A DNA stretch of 8,609 nucleotides from CAYNYM01 sp964644375. Lineage in GTDB: Bacteria; Desulfobacterota; DSM-4660; Desulfatiglandales; HGW-15. Shown here one piece after another: positions 1-4,777 of this stretch (the first letter of the stretch is position 1; each line of letters starts with the position of its first letter). A model generated the notes under the pieces. The model ran no database searches. It was not told the DNA's origin and saw nothing but the letters and a program-made list of their open reading frames with translations. The position numbers and the translations under genes are program-made. The stretch covers positions 1 to 8,609 of the forward strand of contig CAZXWJ010000184.1 in the NCBI GenBank assembly GCA_964644375.1. Direction: 5' to 3'.

Positions 1-240
1 CCTTGGGTCATCATACTCAACCCACTGCCAGGAACCATCCGTTGAAAAATGGAATTTAATGCCATTGGGCGATGCGGCTACATAGTGTCCGTCGGAATTG
101 AGCTTTTTCCATTCAGCTTTCACGGCTACCAGATTCCAGCAATCCTTATTTTTGCTCGCAACAGCATTTTCAGTTATTCCAACAGCCATCAAGACAACTG
201 TCAAAAAGACGAAGAATTTGATTCGATGCATAATTTTCAT
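1..240 (-). CDS. secreted protein of unknown function (3' part outside window)
   Basis: Eighty codons are visible and the reading frame is still open at the window edge. The N-terminus is a clear Sec signal peptide: basic MKIMHRIK, a hydrophobic core (about residues 9-22), and a likely signal peptidase I site after AVA near residue 28. The mature part begins SKNKDCWNLVAVKAEWKKLN and continues with a stretch containing GIKFHFSTDGSWQWVEYDD, rich in aromatic residues and suggestive of a small periplasmic beta-rich domain; I do not recognise the family. The ATG at 240 is preceded by GAGAGGGG with about 5 nt spacing, which supports this start. The frame stays open upstream to an ATG at 462 through a RAYT transposase fragment, so a fused product is formally possible, but the signal peptide and RBS argue for a start at 240. 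Confidence 0.7.
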   Translation of the reverse strand, partial: MKIMHRIKFFVFLTVVLMAVGITENAVASKNKDCWNLVAVKAEWKKLNSDGHYVAASPNGIKFHFSTDGSWQWVEYDDPR

Positions 241-276
241 GTTTACCCCTCTCAATGATAACAAATAGCACTTAAA

Positions 277-462
277 ATGAAAATGATTGGGCATGAGTGC
301 CCACGCATATATATCTATAGCCCCTTCCTTTACAAGGTCGGATAATCGATTAATAAAATCGTTCCGATCCACATTGTTTAGGAGTATAGGTTTCCTCTCG
401 ACACCGCGGCCCATCACATGGTGTAAAGCCCCGGGCGCATCTAATCTCACTAATCTAAGCAT
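277..462 (-). pseudogene. REP-associated (RAYT/IS200-like, Y1_Tnp) transposase, N-terminal fragment
   Basis: The minus strand from the ATG at 462 reads MLRLVRLDAPGALHHVMGRG, then a segment containing ERKPILLNNVDRNDFINRL, and then YAWALMPNHFH. This is the classic start of RAYT transposases (R.dapGalhHVm.RG.eR..iF..d.Dr..Fl.rL and W.lMpNHfH); the final HFH is the HUH metal-binding motif of Y1 transposases. Homology stops immediately after it: the family continues with roughly LLLRT, whereas this frame reads FKCYLLSLRGVN and runs into the ATG of the downstream secreted-protein gene. The catalytic-tyrosine half is missing, so this is a dead 5' fragment. The upstream sequence is repeated near 1657-1729. 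Confidence 0.85.
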
Positions 463-523
463 ATCTTCAAGATATCATATCAAGACAAACGCGTAAAAAC
501 ATGCTGCACGAACGCCCCCTTTT
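452..523 (-). repeat. direct repeat copy A: RAYT 5' end and leader
   Basis: This segment matches 1657-1729 in the same orientation, at roughly three quarters identity by hand alignment with about one gap. It includes an exact 12-base block (GCATATCTTCAA, plus strand) and the blocks CTGCACG and CCCTTTT. On the minus strand it is the leader and first codons (ATGCTTAGATT) of the RAYT fragment. Its outer edge overlaps the stop codon (522-524) of the repeat lipoprotein gene. Confidence 0.75.
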
Positions 524-881
524 ACTCGATCTTGCCCTGGTTTGATATCAGATCCCGGTTTTCAAGTTTGTGCTGATTCGAAATCAGATCCCGGTTTTCG
601 AGCTTGTGCTGGTTTGATATCATATCGCGGTTCTGAATCTTGTGTTGGTTTGATATTATGTCCCTGTTTTGGATCTTATGCTGGTTTGACCTGATATTTT
701 TTGTTGCCTCAGGGGTGTTGACAGGCCAACCTGTCTCTCCCGCGAGCGGCTCCCCCACATTTATTCCCAGGCAAGCCCCAAGAGATACAACAACGGCTGC
801 TATTCCAACGGTCTTTCTCAGGCAACCGCCCGCATGAGTCTTACTTTCCTTTTTATCCTGACAAGCCATTTTCTTCTTCAT
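522..881 (-). CDS. small lipoprotein or secreted protein with 12-residue NQ-type tandem repeats
   Basis: The product has 119 residues. A basic N-region (MKKKMACQDKKESKTHAGG...RK) is followed by a hydrophobic segment at about residues 25-38 ending in LGAC at 34-37, which fits a lipobox with Cys37 as lipidation site; a plain membrane anchor is the alternative. A short linker (about 38-62) leads to four and a half copies of a 12-residue unit, S-N-Q-H-K-[I/L]-[Q/E]-N-R-D-x-I, starting at residues 65, 77, 89, 101 and 113. The protein ends in the middle of the fifth unit, SNQGKIE. The unit is polar, with invariant N, Q, K, N, R and D in the complete copies. The ATG lies 4 nt after the YkgJ-type gene, with its GGAGGA Shine-Dalgarno inside that gene's end, so the two are co-transcribed and probably coupled. 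Function unknown. Confidence 0.8.
   Translation of the reverse strand: MKKKMACQDKKESKTHAGGCLRKTVGIAAVVVSLGACLGINVGEPLAGETGWPVNTPEATKNIRSNQHKIQNRDIISNQHKIQNRDMISNQHKLENRDLISNQHKLENRDLISNQGKIE
541..684 (-). repeat. four 36-bp in-frame tandem repeats
   Basis: Four consecutive 36-bp units (541-576, 577-612, 613-648, 649-684) encode the 12-residue repeats of the lipoprotein gene. A partial unit follows on the stop-codon side. The two units nearest the stop codon, encoding the L/E version, resemble each other most, which suggests recent unit duplication. Confidence 0.9.
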
Positions 882-885
882 AAAT

Positions 886-1572
886 TCATCCTCCTTGGGA
901 ATTGTCTGCCCAGGCCTTGATTGCCCGGATATGGATTGAGATTCTTTTTTCCAGATTTTTCGGAAAGGGGATTTTCAGATCTCCGCAATATTCTGATACA
1001 GTTCTATCAACATCTTTTAGAATATCGTAACCTTTAGACCCGCTCATCGGCATCCTGATCGAATCGACCGCATTATTGTGGTTTATTTTTCTTGCTGCCT
1101 TTTTCTCAAGCAGTTCATACAAGTGCCAGAAAAGACTCAGGTAGCTGTCCGCTGCTTCCATAAAAGGAATAGCACCCTCTGATTCAAGATAATCGATGAC
1201 CCTGCCGTCATCTCCATATACACCCCGACACTCCATATGCGTTTCCATTTCTGAAAACGACTCATCAAAATTATTATTTACATGCCTTGCCAGGGGATAG
1301 AGGCGGCACACCAGTGGGCGATCCTCATGAACGTTGCAGCCATGGGAATCAAGAAACACGCAGTATCCTTCCCCATCCCATTTCAGGAATCTACCCCCAT
1401 CGGTTGTATACTGATCAATCAAATCGGAAGTAGCCAGTCCTCGGTTTTGGGCCAGCCGGACAATCTCATAAGGATTGACCTGAATCTTTTTGTCACGGCA
1501 GCAGGCAAGACAGCGCATGCATGAAAAAGCAAATGGTGTTTCCCTGTCAAGATTGGTTCTTCGAAATTGCAT
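886..1572 (-). CDS. YkgJ-family cysteine cluster protein (CxxCxxCC)
   Basis: The product has 228 residues. It has the hallmark motif C18-M-R-C21-L-A-C24-C25, followed by the second family block GYCVFLDSHGCNVHEDRPLVCRLYPLA with Cys71, Cys79 and Cys89 (C-x7-C-x9-CR.YP), plus Cys115. This is the YkgJ/UPF0153 family (PF03692), thought to bind zinc or an iron-sulfur cluster. Members are soluble cytoplasmic proteins of uncertain activity. The C-terminal 110 residues are a family-variable helical region. The start at 1572 has only a weak purine-rich RBS (GAGATAT). It is the first gene of a two-gene operon with the 12-residue-repeat lipoprotein 4 nt downstream. That linkage may mean the lipoprotein is its partner or substrate, but this is inference. 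Confidence 0.85.
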   Translation of the reverse strand: MQFRRTNLDRETPFAFSCMRCLACCRDKKIQVNPYEIVRLAQNRGLATSDLIDQYTTDGGRFLKWDGEGYCVFLDSHGCNVHEDRPLVCRLYPLARHVNNNFDESFSEMETHMECRGVYGDDGRVIDYLESEGAIPFMEAADSYLSLFWHLYELLEKKAARKINHNNAVDSIRMPMSGSKGYDILKDVDRTVSEYCGDLKIPFPKNLEKRISIHIRAIKAWADNSQGG

Positions 1573-1607
1573 ATCCCATATCTCTAAAGACGCAAGACTT
1601 TTTATAC

Positions 1608-1627
1608 GCTAAAATGCTTTTTTTAGC
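1608..1627 (-). promoter_or_regulatory. inverted repeat in the leader of the YkgJ gene
   Basis: GCTAAAA and TTTTAGC are 7-base arms separated by 6 nt, lying 36 bp upstream of the YkgJ-type start. On the minus strand it is followed by GTATAAAAAG, which could contain a -10 element. It could be an operator or simply an AT-rich hairpin. No convincing -35 was found. Confidence 0.3.
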
Positions 1628-1656
1628 AACAAAAACGGAACTATACGAAATCATTC

Positions 1657-1729
1657 AATCTAGGCATATCTTCAACATATTCCATCAGAACAAAAGCATA
1701 AAATACGTTCTGCACGGACGTGCCCTTTT
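1657..1729 (-). repeat. direct repeat copy B: RAYT 5' end remnant
   Basis: This is the second copy of the sequence at 452-523, in the same orientation. On the minus strand it carries ATGCCTAGATTG (start at 1667, M-P-R-L, a typical RAYT N-terminus), but the frame then reads N-D-F-V-stop, so only the leader and four codons remain. Its outer part contains the small palindrome GCACGGACGTGC (1712-1723) followed by a T-rich run on the plus strand, comparable to GCACGAACG in copy A. Together the copies bracket the YkgJ and lipoprotein operon. Confidence 0.7.
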
Positions 1730-1751
1730 CTTTTTTATAAAATTTTTCACA

Positions 1752-1832
1752 TTGACAGAATCCGTCAAAAGATTTACCTTATGTACAATAGGTACAATTG
1801 TTACAATAAAGCCCTCTGATCGCATAGGAGGT
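1752..1832 (+). promoter_or_regulatory. promoter/operator region and RBS of the Phd-type antitoxin
   Basis: TTGACA at 1752-1757 is a perfect -35 box. The best -10 at 17 bp spacing is only TACCTT (1775-1780). TTGAC and GTCAA form an inverted repeat (1752-1756 and 1764-1768). Three tandem 9-bp units follow, each ending in TACAAT (1781-1789, 1790-1798, 1799-1807), with an 8-bp palindrome ACAATTGT at 1794-1801. This arrangement suits autoregulation by a Phd/YefM-type DNA-binding antitoxin. A strong AGGAGGT lies at 1826-1832, 7 nt before the ATG. Confidence 0.5.
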
Positions 1833-1839
1833 AATTGAA

Positions 1840-2103
1840 ATGTTAAGAAAAATTAGCACTGCAGATGCCAGAAAAAACCTGGCCAATATTGTAAACAGGG
1901 TTGCTTTTGGCAAAGAAGCCTTCGTCCTCACAAGGCGTGGTGAGGCGCTTGCCGCCCTGGTCTCCGTTGAGGATCTAAAACTGCTCCAAGAGATAGAGGA
2001 GCGCATTGACGTAGAAGACGCATGGAAGGCCCGCGCGGAGTCGGAAGAAACGGTCTCCTGGGAGGAACTTAAAAGGGAACTTAATCTGAGACCTTTCACA
2101 TAG
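1840..2103 (+). CDS. type II antitoxin, Phd/YefM family
   Basis: The product has 87 residues. The N-terminal part, ISTADARKNLANIVNRV...EAFVLTRRGEALAALVSVEDLKLL, is the standard Phd/YefM fold (s..ear.nL..ll..v..g...i.ltr.Gkp.a.lvs.ed...l). In that family it forms a DNA-binding dimer that represses its own operon. The C-terminal acidic segment (IDVEDAWKARAESEETVSWEELKREL) is the toxin-binding tail. It is followed by a RelE/ParE-type toxin reading frame. The usual end of such antitoxins would be ...ELNL followed by a stop overlapping the toxin ATG; here the frame runs on four more residues (RPFT) to a TAG at 2101, into what should be toxin sequence. Confidence 0.85.
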   Translation: MLRKISTADARKNLANIVNRVAFGKEAFVLTRRGEALAALVSVEDLKLLQEIEERIDVEDAWKARAESEETVSWEELKRELNLRPFT

Positions 2104-2339
2104 AGTTCACGAAATCTACAGCAAAGGCTCTCAAGGCCATTCCAAAAACCGTTCAGAAAAGGATTGCAAAAAAGATAGAAAGTTTGGCCGAGGCCCCGCC
2201 TGAACAGGCCAAAACCAAGATGACGGGGGACAACCCGTTCCACCGAGTGAGAGTGGGAGACTATCGAATCATCTATGAAATCCAAAACGAGATCCTCTTA
2301 ATCCTTATCCTTAAAATCGATTGCCTCACTCCAATTTGA
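2100..2339 (+). pseudogene. RelE/ParE-family toxin, probably inactive (no start codon, altered C-terminus)
   Basis: The frame reads IEFTKSTAKALKAIPKTVQKR, then a segment containing AKKIESLAEAPPEQ, then a segment containing NPFHRVRVGDYRIIYEI followed by LLILILKI. This is an unmistakable RelE/ParE-superfamily mRNA interferase core. Between the upstream in-frame TAA (2082-2084) and the first conserved residues there is no ATG, GTG or TTG; the first such codon is TTG in the middle of the fold. The C-terminus also departs from the family: after LLILILKI one expects a GHR..vYr-type block with catalytic Arg and Tyr, but the frame reads DCLTPI-stop. Loss at both ends suggests a decayed toxin. Initiation at ATA (2100) or frameshifting from the antitoxin (the toxin is in the -1 frame) are less likely alternatives. 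Confidence 0.7.
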
Positions 2340-2651
2340 ATAACAACTTTCATTTCGTAAAAAATTAACGAAACGGGGAAATGAGTCCTGTTCCCTTGCC
2401 ATTCGTGCCCTTAATGTGGTGAAGGTGTTTTGCAAGGCTTGTCTGAAAAGATGATTCAGGGCCAGATCGATGTCATTCGTCGCTCGGATTGTCTCGATAC
2501 CGTAGCCATATTCGAGTATTATGTCCCGTGCCGTTGCGCCGACAACAAAGAAAGAAATCCCATCAGATGCAGCAACATTTGCTATGGTTGCGAAAAGTTC
2601 AACGGTGAATCCGTCAATCTTCCCTGACAAGTCGAGCGATTTTTCTGTCAT
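2298..2651 (-). CDS. AbiEii-like nucleotidyltransferase, C-terminally truncated
   Basis: The product has 117 residues from the ATG at 2651, which has AGGA about 8 nt upstream. An in-frame ATG at 2708 would sit deeper inside the upstream gene and lacks this support. Residues 30-70 contain FFVVGATARDIILEYGYG and IRATNDIDLAL. These correspond to the GG/GS-type loop and the D-x-D metal site of nucleotidyltransferase-fold toxins paired with AbiEi-like antitoxins (vvGG.ARDl....g..T.DiDlav). Family members run to roughly 250-300 residues and contain a later VDl.PFg block; here the frame loses resemblance after DIDLAL and ends at 2298. The gene overlaps the upstream AbiEi-like gene by 38 bp, which implies translational coupling. 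It is probably non-functional. Confidence 0.6.
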   Translation of the reverse strand: MTEKSLDLSGKIDGFTVELFATIANVAASDGISFFVVGATARDIILEYGYGIETIRATNDIDLALNHLFRQALQNTFTTLRARMAREQDSFPRFVNFLRNESCYSNWSEAIDFKDKD

Positions 2652-3456
2652 AGATGATCCTTGCAGTCTCAATATTCCGGGTATCGGCCGTAGCGAGCAA
2701 ATCCGCATATGTCAGGACGGGATGAGTCAAGTCGGGGTATTCTTGATCAGGTCGGAATTTCCAGAACACTCTCATGATCTCGATGTTTCCATCCGGGTCT
2801 TGTCTTATTCTATTGCGTATGAGCCATTCCATAAGTCCTTGGAGTTCATGCGTGTAGATTGTCCCTGTCTGAGGCTTTAGGTGCTGGGTGAATTTGGCTG
2901 CCGCAATTTCCCCTCCCCAATATGTTTCCGGTCCGGGAAGATCAGCTCCCTTCCACCAGTCCGGTTTGGTGGCTTTGAATGTCCCCAGCAACTTCTTGGG
3001 TCTTAACTGTTCAGGATAGGCCGTGGCCCACCGTGCCAGGAGTTTTTCCTTTTGAATCAGCTGCCGCCCGCGGTTTCCCATTTCAACCAGATTTCCCATT
3101 TGTCTCAAATCCCGCATGACCCAACCAACGGTGCCCAAGGCAACATCTGCCGCTTTGGCAATTGCTCGGTATTGGGCCTTTTCCAGGCCCGGATTACACA
3201 GAAGGGCAAAAACCACCTGTAATCCCGTTGGACGGAAAGTACGGATGGGAGTCTTTCGCGCAACCATCTCTCCCGGCTTGTTACCTTTGACAAAAACAAA
3301 GAGAGGGGGTTCATTGAGGTAGACGTTGCCGGCTGCATCGAGGAATGGAATGCCTGTATCTTTCAAGATTTCAGCTACCTGGGGAGTGACATATTTCGTG
3401 ATAATTATGCCTTTTTCAAAATTCCTCTGGAGTTGCTGAACAACCGCACCGATCAT
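2614..3456 (-). CDS. AbiEi-like antitoxin/regulator (COG4861-type), 5' end disturbed
   Basis: The 280 residues from the first ATG include IIITKYVTPQVAEILKDTG followed by PFLDAAGNVYLNEPPLFVFVKG. A winged-helix region follows (about 75-135: TFRPTGLQVVFALL...AADVALGTVGWVMRDLRQMGNLVE), then a C-terminal module with RWATAYPEQLRPKKLLGTFKA, YWGGEIAAAKFTQHLKP and LTHPVLTYADLLAT. This order is typical of the AbiEi-like antitoxins linked to AbiEii-type nucleotidyltransferases. The frame stays open upstream to a TGA at 3613-3615, and the first part of that extension reads PAKIRIIWQDKEWHFAADVK, matching the family's N-terminal beta region; so real coding sequence begins before 3456. No ATG, GTG or TTG exists in that extension. 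The gene therefore lost its true start by truncation or frameshift, or uses a rare start codon. Confidence 0.7.
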   Translation of the reverse strand: MIGAVVQQLQRNFEKGIIITKYVTPQVAEILKDTGIPFLDAAGNVYLNEPPLFVFVKGNKPGEMVARKTPIRTFRPTGLQVVFALLCNPGLEKAQYRAIAKAADVALGTVGWVMRDLRQMGNLVEMGNRGRQLIQKEKLLARWATAYPEQLRPKKLLGTFKATKPDWWKGADLPGPETYWGGEIAAAKFTQHLKPQTGTIYTHELQGLMEWLIRNRIRQDPDGNIEIMRVFWKFRPDQEYPDLTHPVLTYADLLATADTRNIETARIIYDRKIARLVRED

Positions 3457-3656
3457 TCCTCGTGTTAGTGTCGGTTTGACATCCGCTGCAAAATGCCATT
3501 CCTTGTCTTGCCAGATGATTCGAATTTTGGCGGGAATCGTCGAGCCGCATTGTCGACTTTTGCAATATTGGGGTTGATTGAAAATGATTTCGCGGGGCTT
3601 GTCATGCTTAAATCATTTCTGTTCTGTTAAAGCATGAAAATGGAGAAATAAGCGGT

Positions 3657-3686
3657 TTGACTATGAATCCCAGGTTGATATATTAT
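3657..3686 (+). promoter_or_regulatory. putative sigma-70 promoter
   Basis: TTGACT (3657-3662), an 18-bp spacer and TATTAT (3681-3686) together resemble a good sigma-70 promoter pointing right. Nothing intact lies directly downstream, only the RAYT remnant. It may be a relic, or may contribute to transcription of the zeta-type module about 280 bp further on. Confidence 0.4.
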
Positions 3687-3740
3687 AGCGTTGGTTGTTC
3701 TGGTTTGTTCGGACGAAGATGCTGTAATGAATCGCGACAA

Positions 3741-3848
3741 ATGCCCGGAGGGCAGGTATGGCAACGCAATCGTTAAGAACACATCATCCGCAATGATGAT
3801 TCATTAAACCGAATCCGCGCATACATCCTAGACAATCCGCTAAATTGA
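3741..3848 (+). pseudogene. REP-associated transposase, C-terminal remnant
   Basis: The frame reads MPGGQVWQRNR-stop-EHIIRNDDSLNRIRAYILDNPLN-stop. This is the C-terminal signature of RAYT transposases (..VWQRNYYEHIIR.......RIRaYI.dNPakW). An internal TAA at 3774-3776 sits where the family has Tyr-Tyr and the catalytic-tyrosine helix follows, and the last conserved W is replaced by a stop. Upstream, the same frame continues weakly (GRRCCNESRQ). It is a degraded 3' end of the same type of element whose 5' end lies near 277-462, in the opposite orientation. Confidence 0.75.
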
Positions 3849-3908
3849 GCGTCGGGTAAAAGTAATCGTCAAATGTCAATCAGGGTACAGGGGTTTTGTT
3901 AAACGGCA

Positions 3909-3937
3909 TTGGGCCCAACACGGATAAATATTATATA
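3909..3937 (+). promoter_or_regulatory. putative promoter of the zeta-type toxin operon
   Basis: TTGGGC (3909-3914), a 17-bp spacer and TATATA (3932-3937) lie 32 bp upstream of the toxin ATG. The -35 is embedded in a perfect 10-bp palindrome, TTGGGCCCAA (3909-3918), a possible operator. The Shine-Dalgarno before the toxin is poor, which fits low toxin translation. Confidence 0.35.
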
Positions 3938-3968
3938 AATTATTGGGAAACGATAAAAAGCAGAAATT

Positions 3969-4496
3969 ATGGTTAATCAAAAGAAGATTTTGATTATTGC
4001 TGGACCGAATGGGGCGGGTAAAACGACATTTGCCACTGAGTTCCTGCCCAAGGAAGCCGAGTGCCCCAATTTCATCAATGCGGATCTGATTGCTGCCGGC
4101 ACCAATCCTTTCCGCCCTGATGCGGGTTCGATTCAAGCAGCAAAGACGATGCTTGAAATGATAAAAAAATACGTTGAAAAGGGAGAGAGCTTTTCTTTTG
4201 AAACGACTTTGAGCGGAAAGAATTATGCCAGACATATCCCGGAATGGCAGAAGGAAGGGTATAAGATTAAGCTGTATTTTTTAAGACTTCCTGACCCGGA
4301 ATTCGCTATTGCCCGTGTGAAGCAGCGTGTTAAGGAAGGAGGACACAATGTGCCGGAAGACGTGGTTCGTCGTCGCTACCATTCCGGATTAAGTAATTTT
4401 GAAATGCTTTACAAAGCCATTGTGGATGAATGGGTTCTTATTGACAATGCTGGAGAGTGGCCTATTTTTATCGATGAAGGAGAAAGACATGGCTGA
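3969..4496 (+). CDS. zeta-toxin-family P-loop kinase (COG4185 type)
   Basis: The product has 175 residues. KKILIIAGPNGAGKTTFATEFLP carries the Walker A motif (GPNGAGKTT, residues 12-20). FINADLIAAGTNPF and ESFSFETTLSGKNY (Asp near 39, Glu near 78) are the substrate/metal-binding segments of zeta and chloramphenicol-phosphotransferase-like kinases. YKIKLYFLRLPDPEFAIARVKQRVKEGGHNVPEDVVRRRY gives the arginine-rich lid, and the protein ends WVLIDNAGEWPIFI. The length is normal for the short COG4185 branch. Classical zeta toxins phosphorylate UDP-N-acetylglucosamine; the substrate of this branch is not established. All key motifs are present, so this looks intact. The stop overlaps the next gene by 8 bp. 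Confidence 0.85.
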   Translation: MVNQKKILIIAGPNGAGKTTFATEFLPKEAECPNFINADLIAAGTNPFRPDAGSIQAAKTMLEMIKKYVEKGESFSFETTLSGKNYARHIPEWQKEGYKIKLYFLRLPDPEFAIARVKQRVKEGGHNVPEDVVRRRYHSGLSNFEMLYKAIVDEWVLIDNAGEWPIFIDEGERHG

Positions 4497-4671
4497 TACA
4501 CAATCAAATAGCCCATCAAAAAAATTGGATGATCCTGACATAAGGCTTGCCGAAACCGCCCTCCGACGCGCAGCTTTAAAGGCCCGTGAACGGGCTCGAC
4601 GCTTCGGCCACGGCATTATTATTTATGAAAACGGAAAGATAGTAGAGAAACTCCCGGACAGAAACGCTTGA
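4489..4671 (+). CDS. small partner protein of the zeta-type kinase (candidate antitoxin)
   Basis: The product has 60 residues from the ATG at 4489, with AAGGAG about 6 nt upstream. The start lies inside the 3' end of the kinase gene, giving 8 bp of overlap and so translational coupling. A charged helix (DPDIRLAETALRRAALKARE and RARRFG) is followed by a short beta element, GIIIYENGKIVEKLP. Small proteins of this shape accompany COG4185-type kinases in other bacteria from memory, and an antitoxin role is a reasonable inference. No DNA-binding fold is evident. An alternative in-frame ATG at 4399 would only read through the kinase gene in another frame. Confidence 0.65.
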   Translation: MADTQSNSPSKKLDDPDIRLAETALRRAALKARERARRFGHGIIIYENGKIVEKLPDRNA

Positions 4672-4777
4672 AATAAATGCTCTTTACTTGGGTTTGGGCG
4701 CGGGTATCAAACGAGCACAGGAGGAATGGCGGGAGATCGATTTTTCCGATGACAAGGAAGGCAGTTTGTTCATTTCC

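Larger units (their letters stand above)
3457..3968. other. gene-poor stretch: AbiEi 5' extension, RAYT remnant, possible promoters
   Basis: No intact gene is visible. Positions 3457 to about 3540 (minus strand) are coding-like sequence belonging to the AbiEi-like gene. About 3541-3656 shows nothing recognisable. A promoter-like sequence at 3657-3686 precedes a RAYT transposase 3' remnant (3741-3848). The last 120 bp hold the likely promoter region of the zeta-type toxin. Confidence 0.6.

Noticed and set aside
268..292. Possible Fur box (AAAATGAAAATGATT-like) upstream of the secreted protein
   Set aside because: Only a weak match to the Fur consensus, and the bases lie within or at the edge of the RAYT fragment coding for NHFHF.
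541..684. Four 36-bp repeats as a possible CRISPR array
   Set aside because: The units are contiguous with no spacers and preserve a reading frame inside a gene with a signal sequence; they are protein repeats.
1779..2285. A 168-codon open frame on the minus strand
   Set aside because: It is antisense to the clear Phd-type antitoxin and RelE-like toxin; the composition is low-complexity Ser/Arg/Leu, typical of a shadow frame.
4688..4777. Plus-strand codons reading IKRAQEEWREIDFSDD
   Set aside because: Protein-like but very short, overlaps the end of the minus-strand gene, and has no recognisable family; could be a gene relic but cannot be supported.
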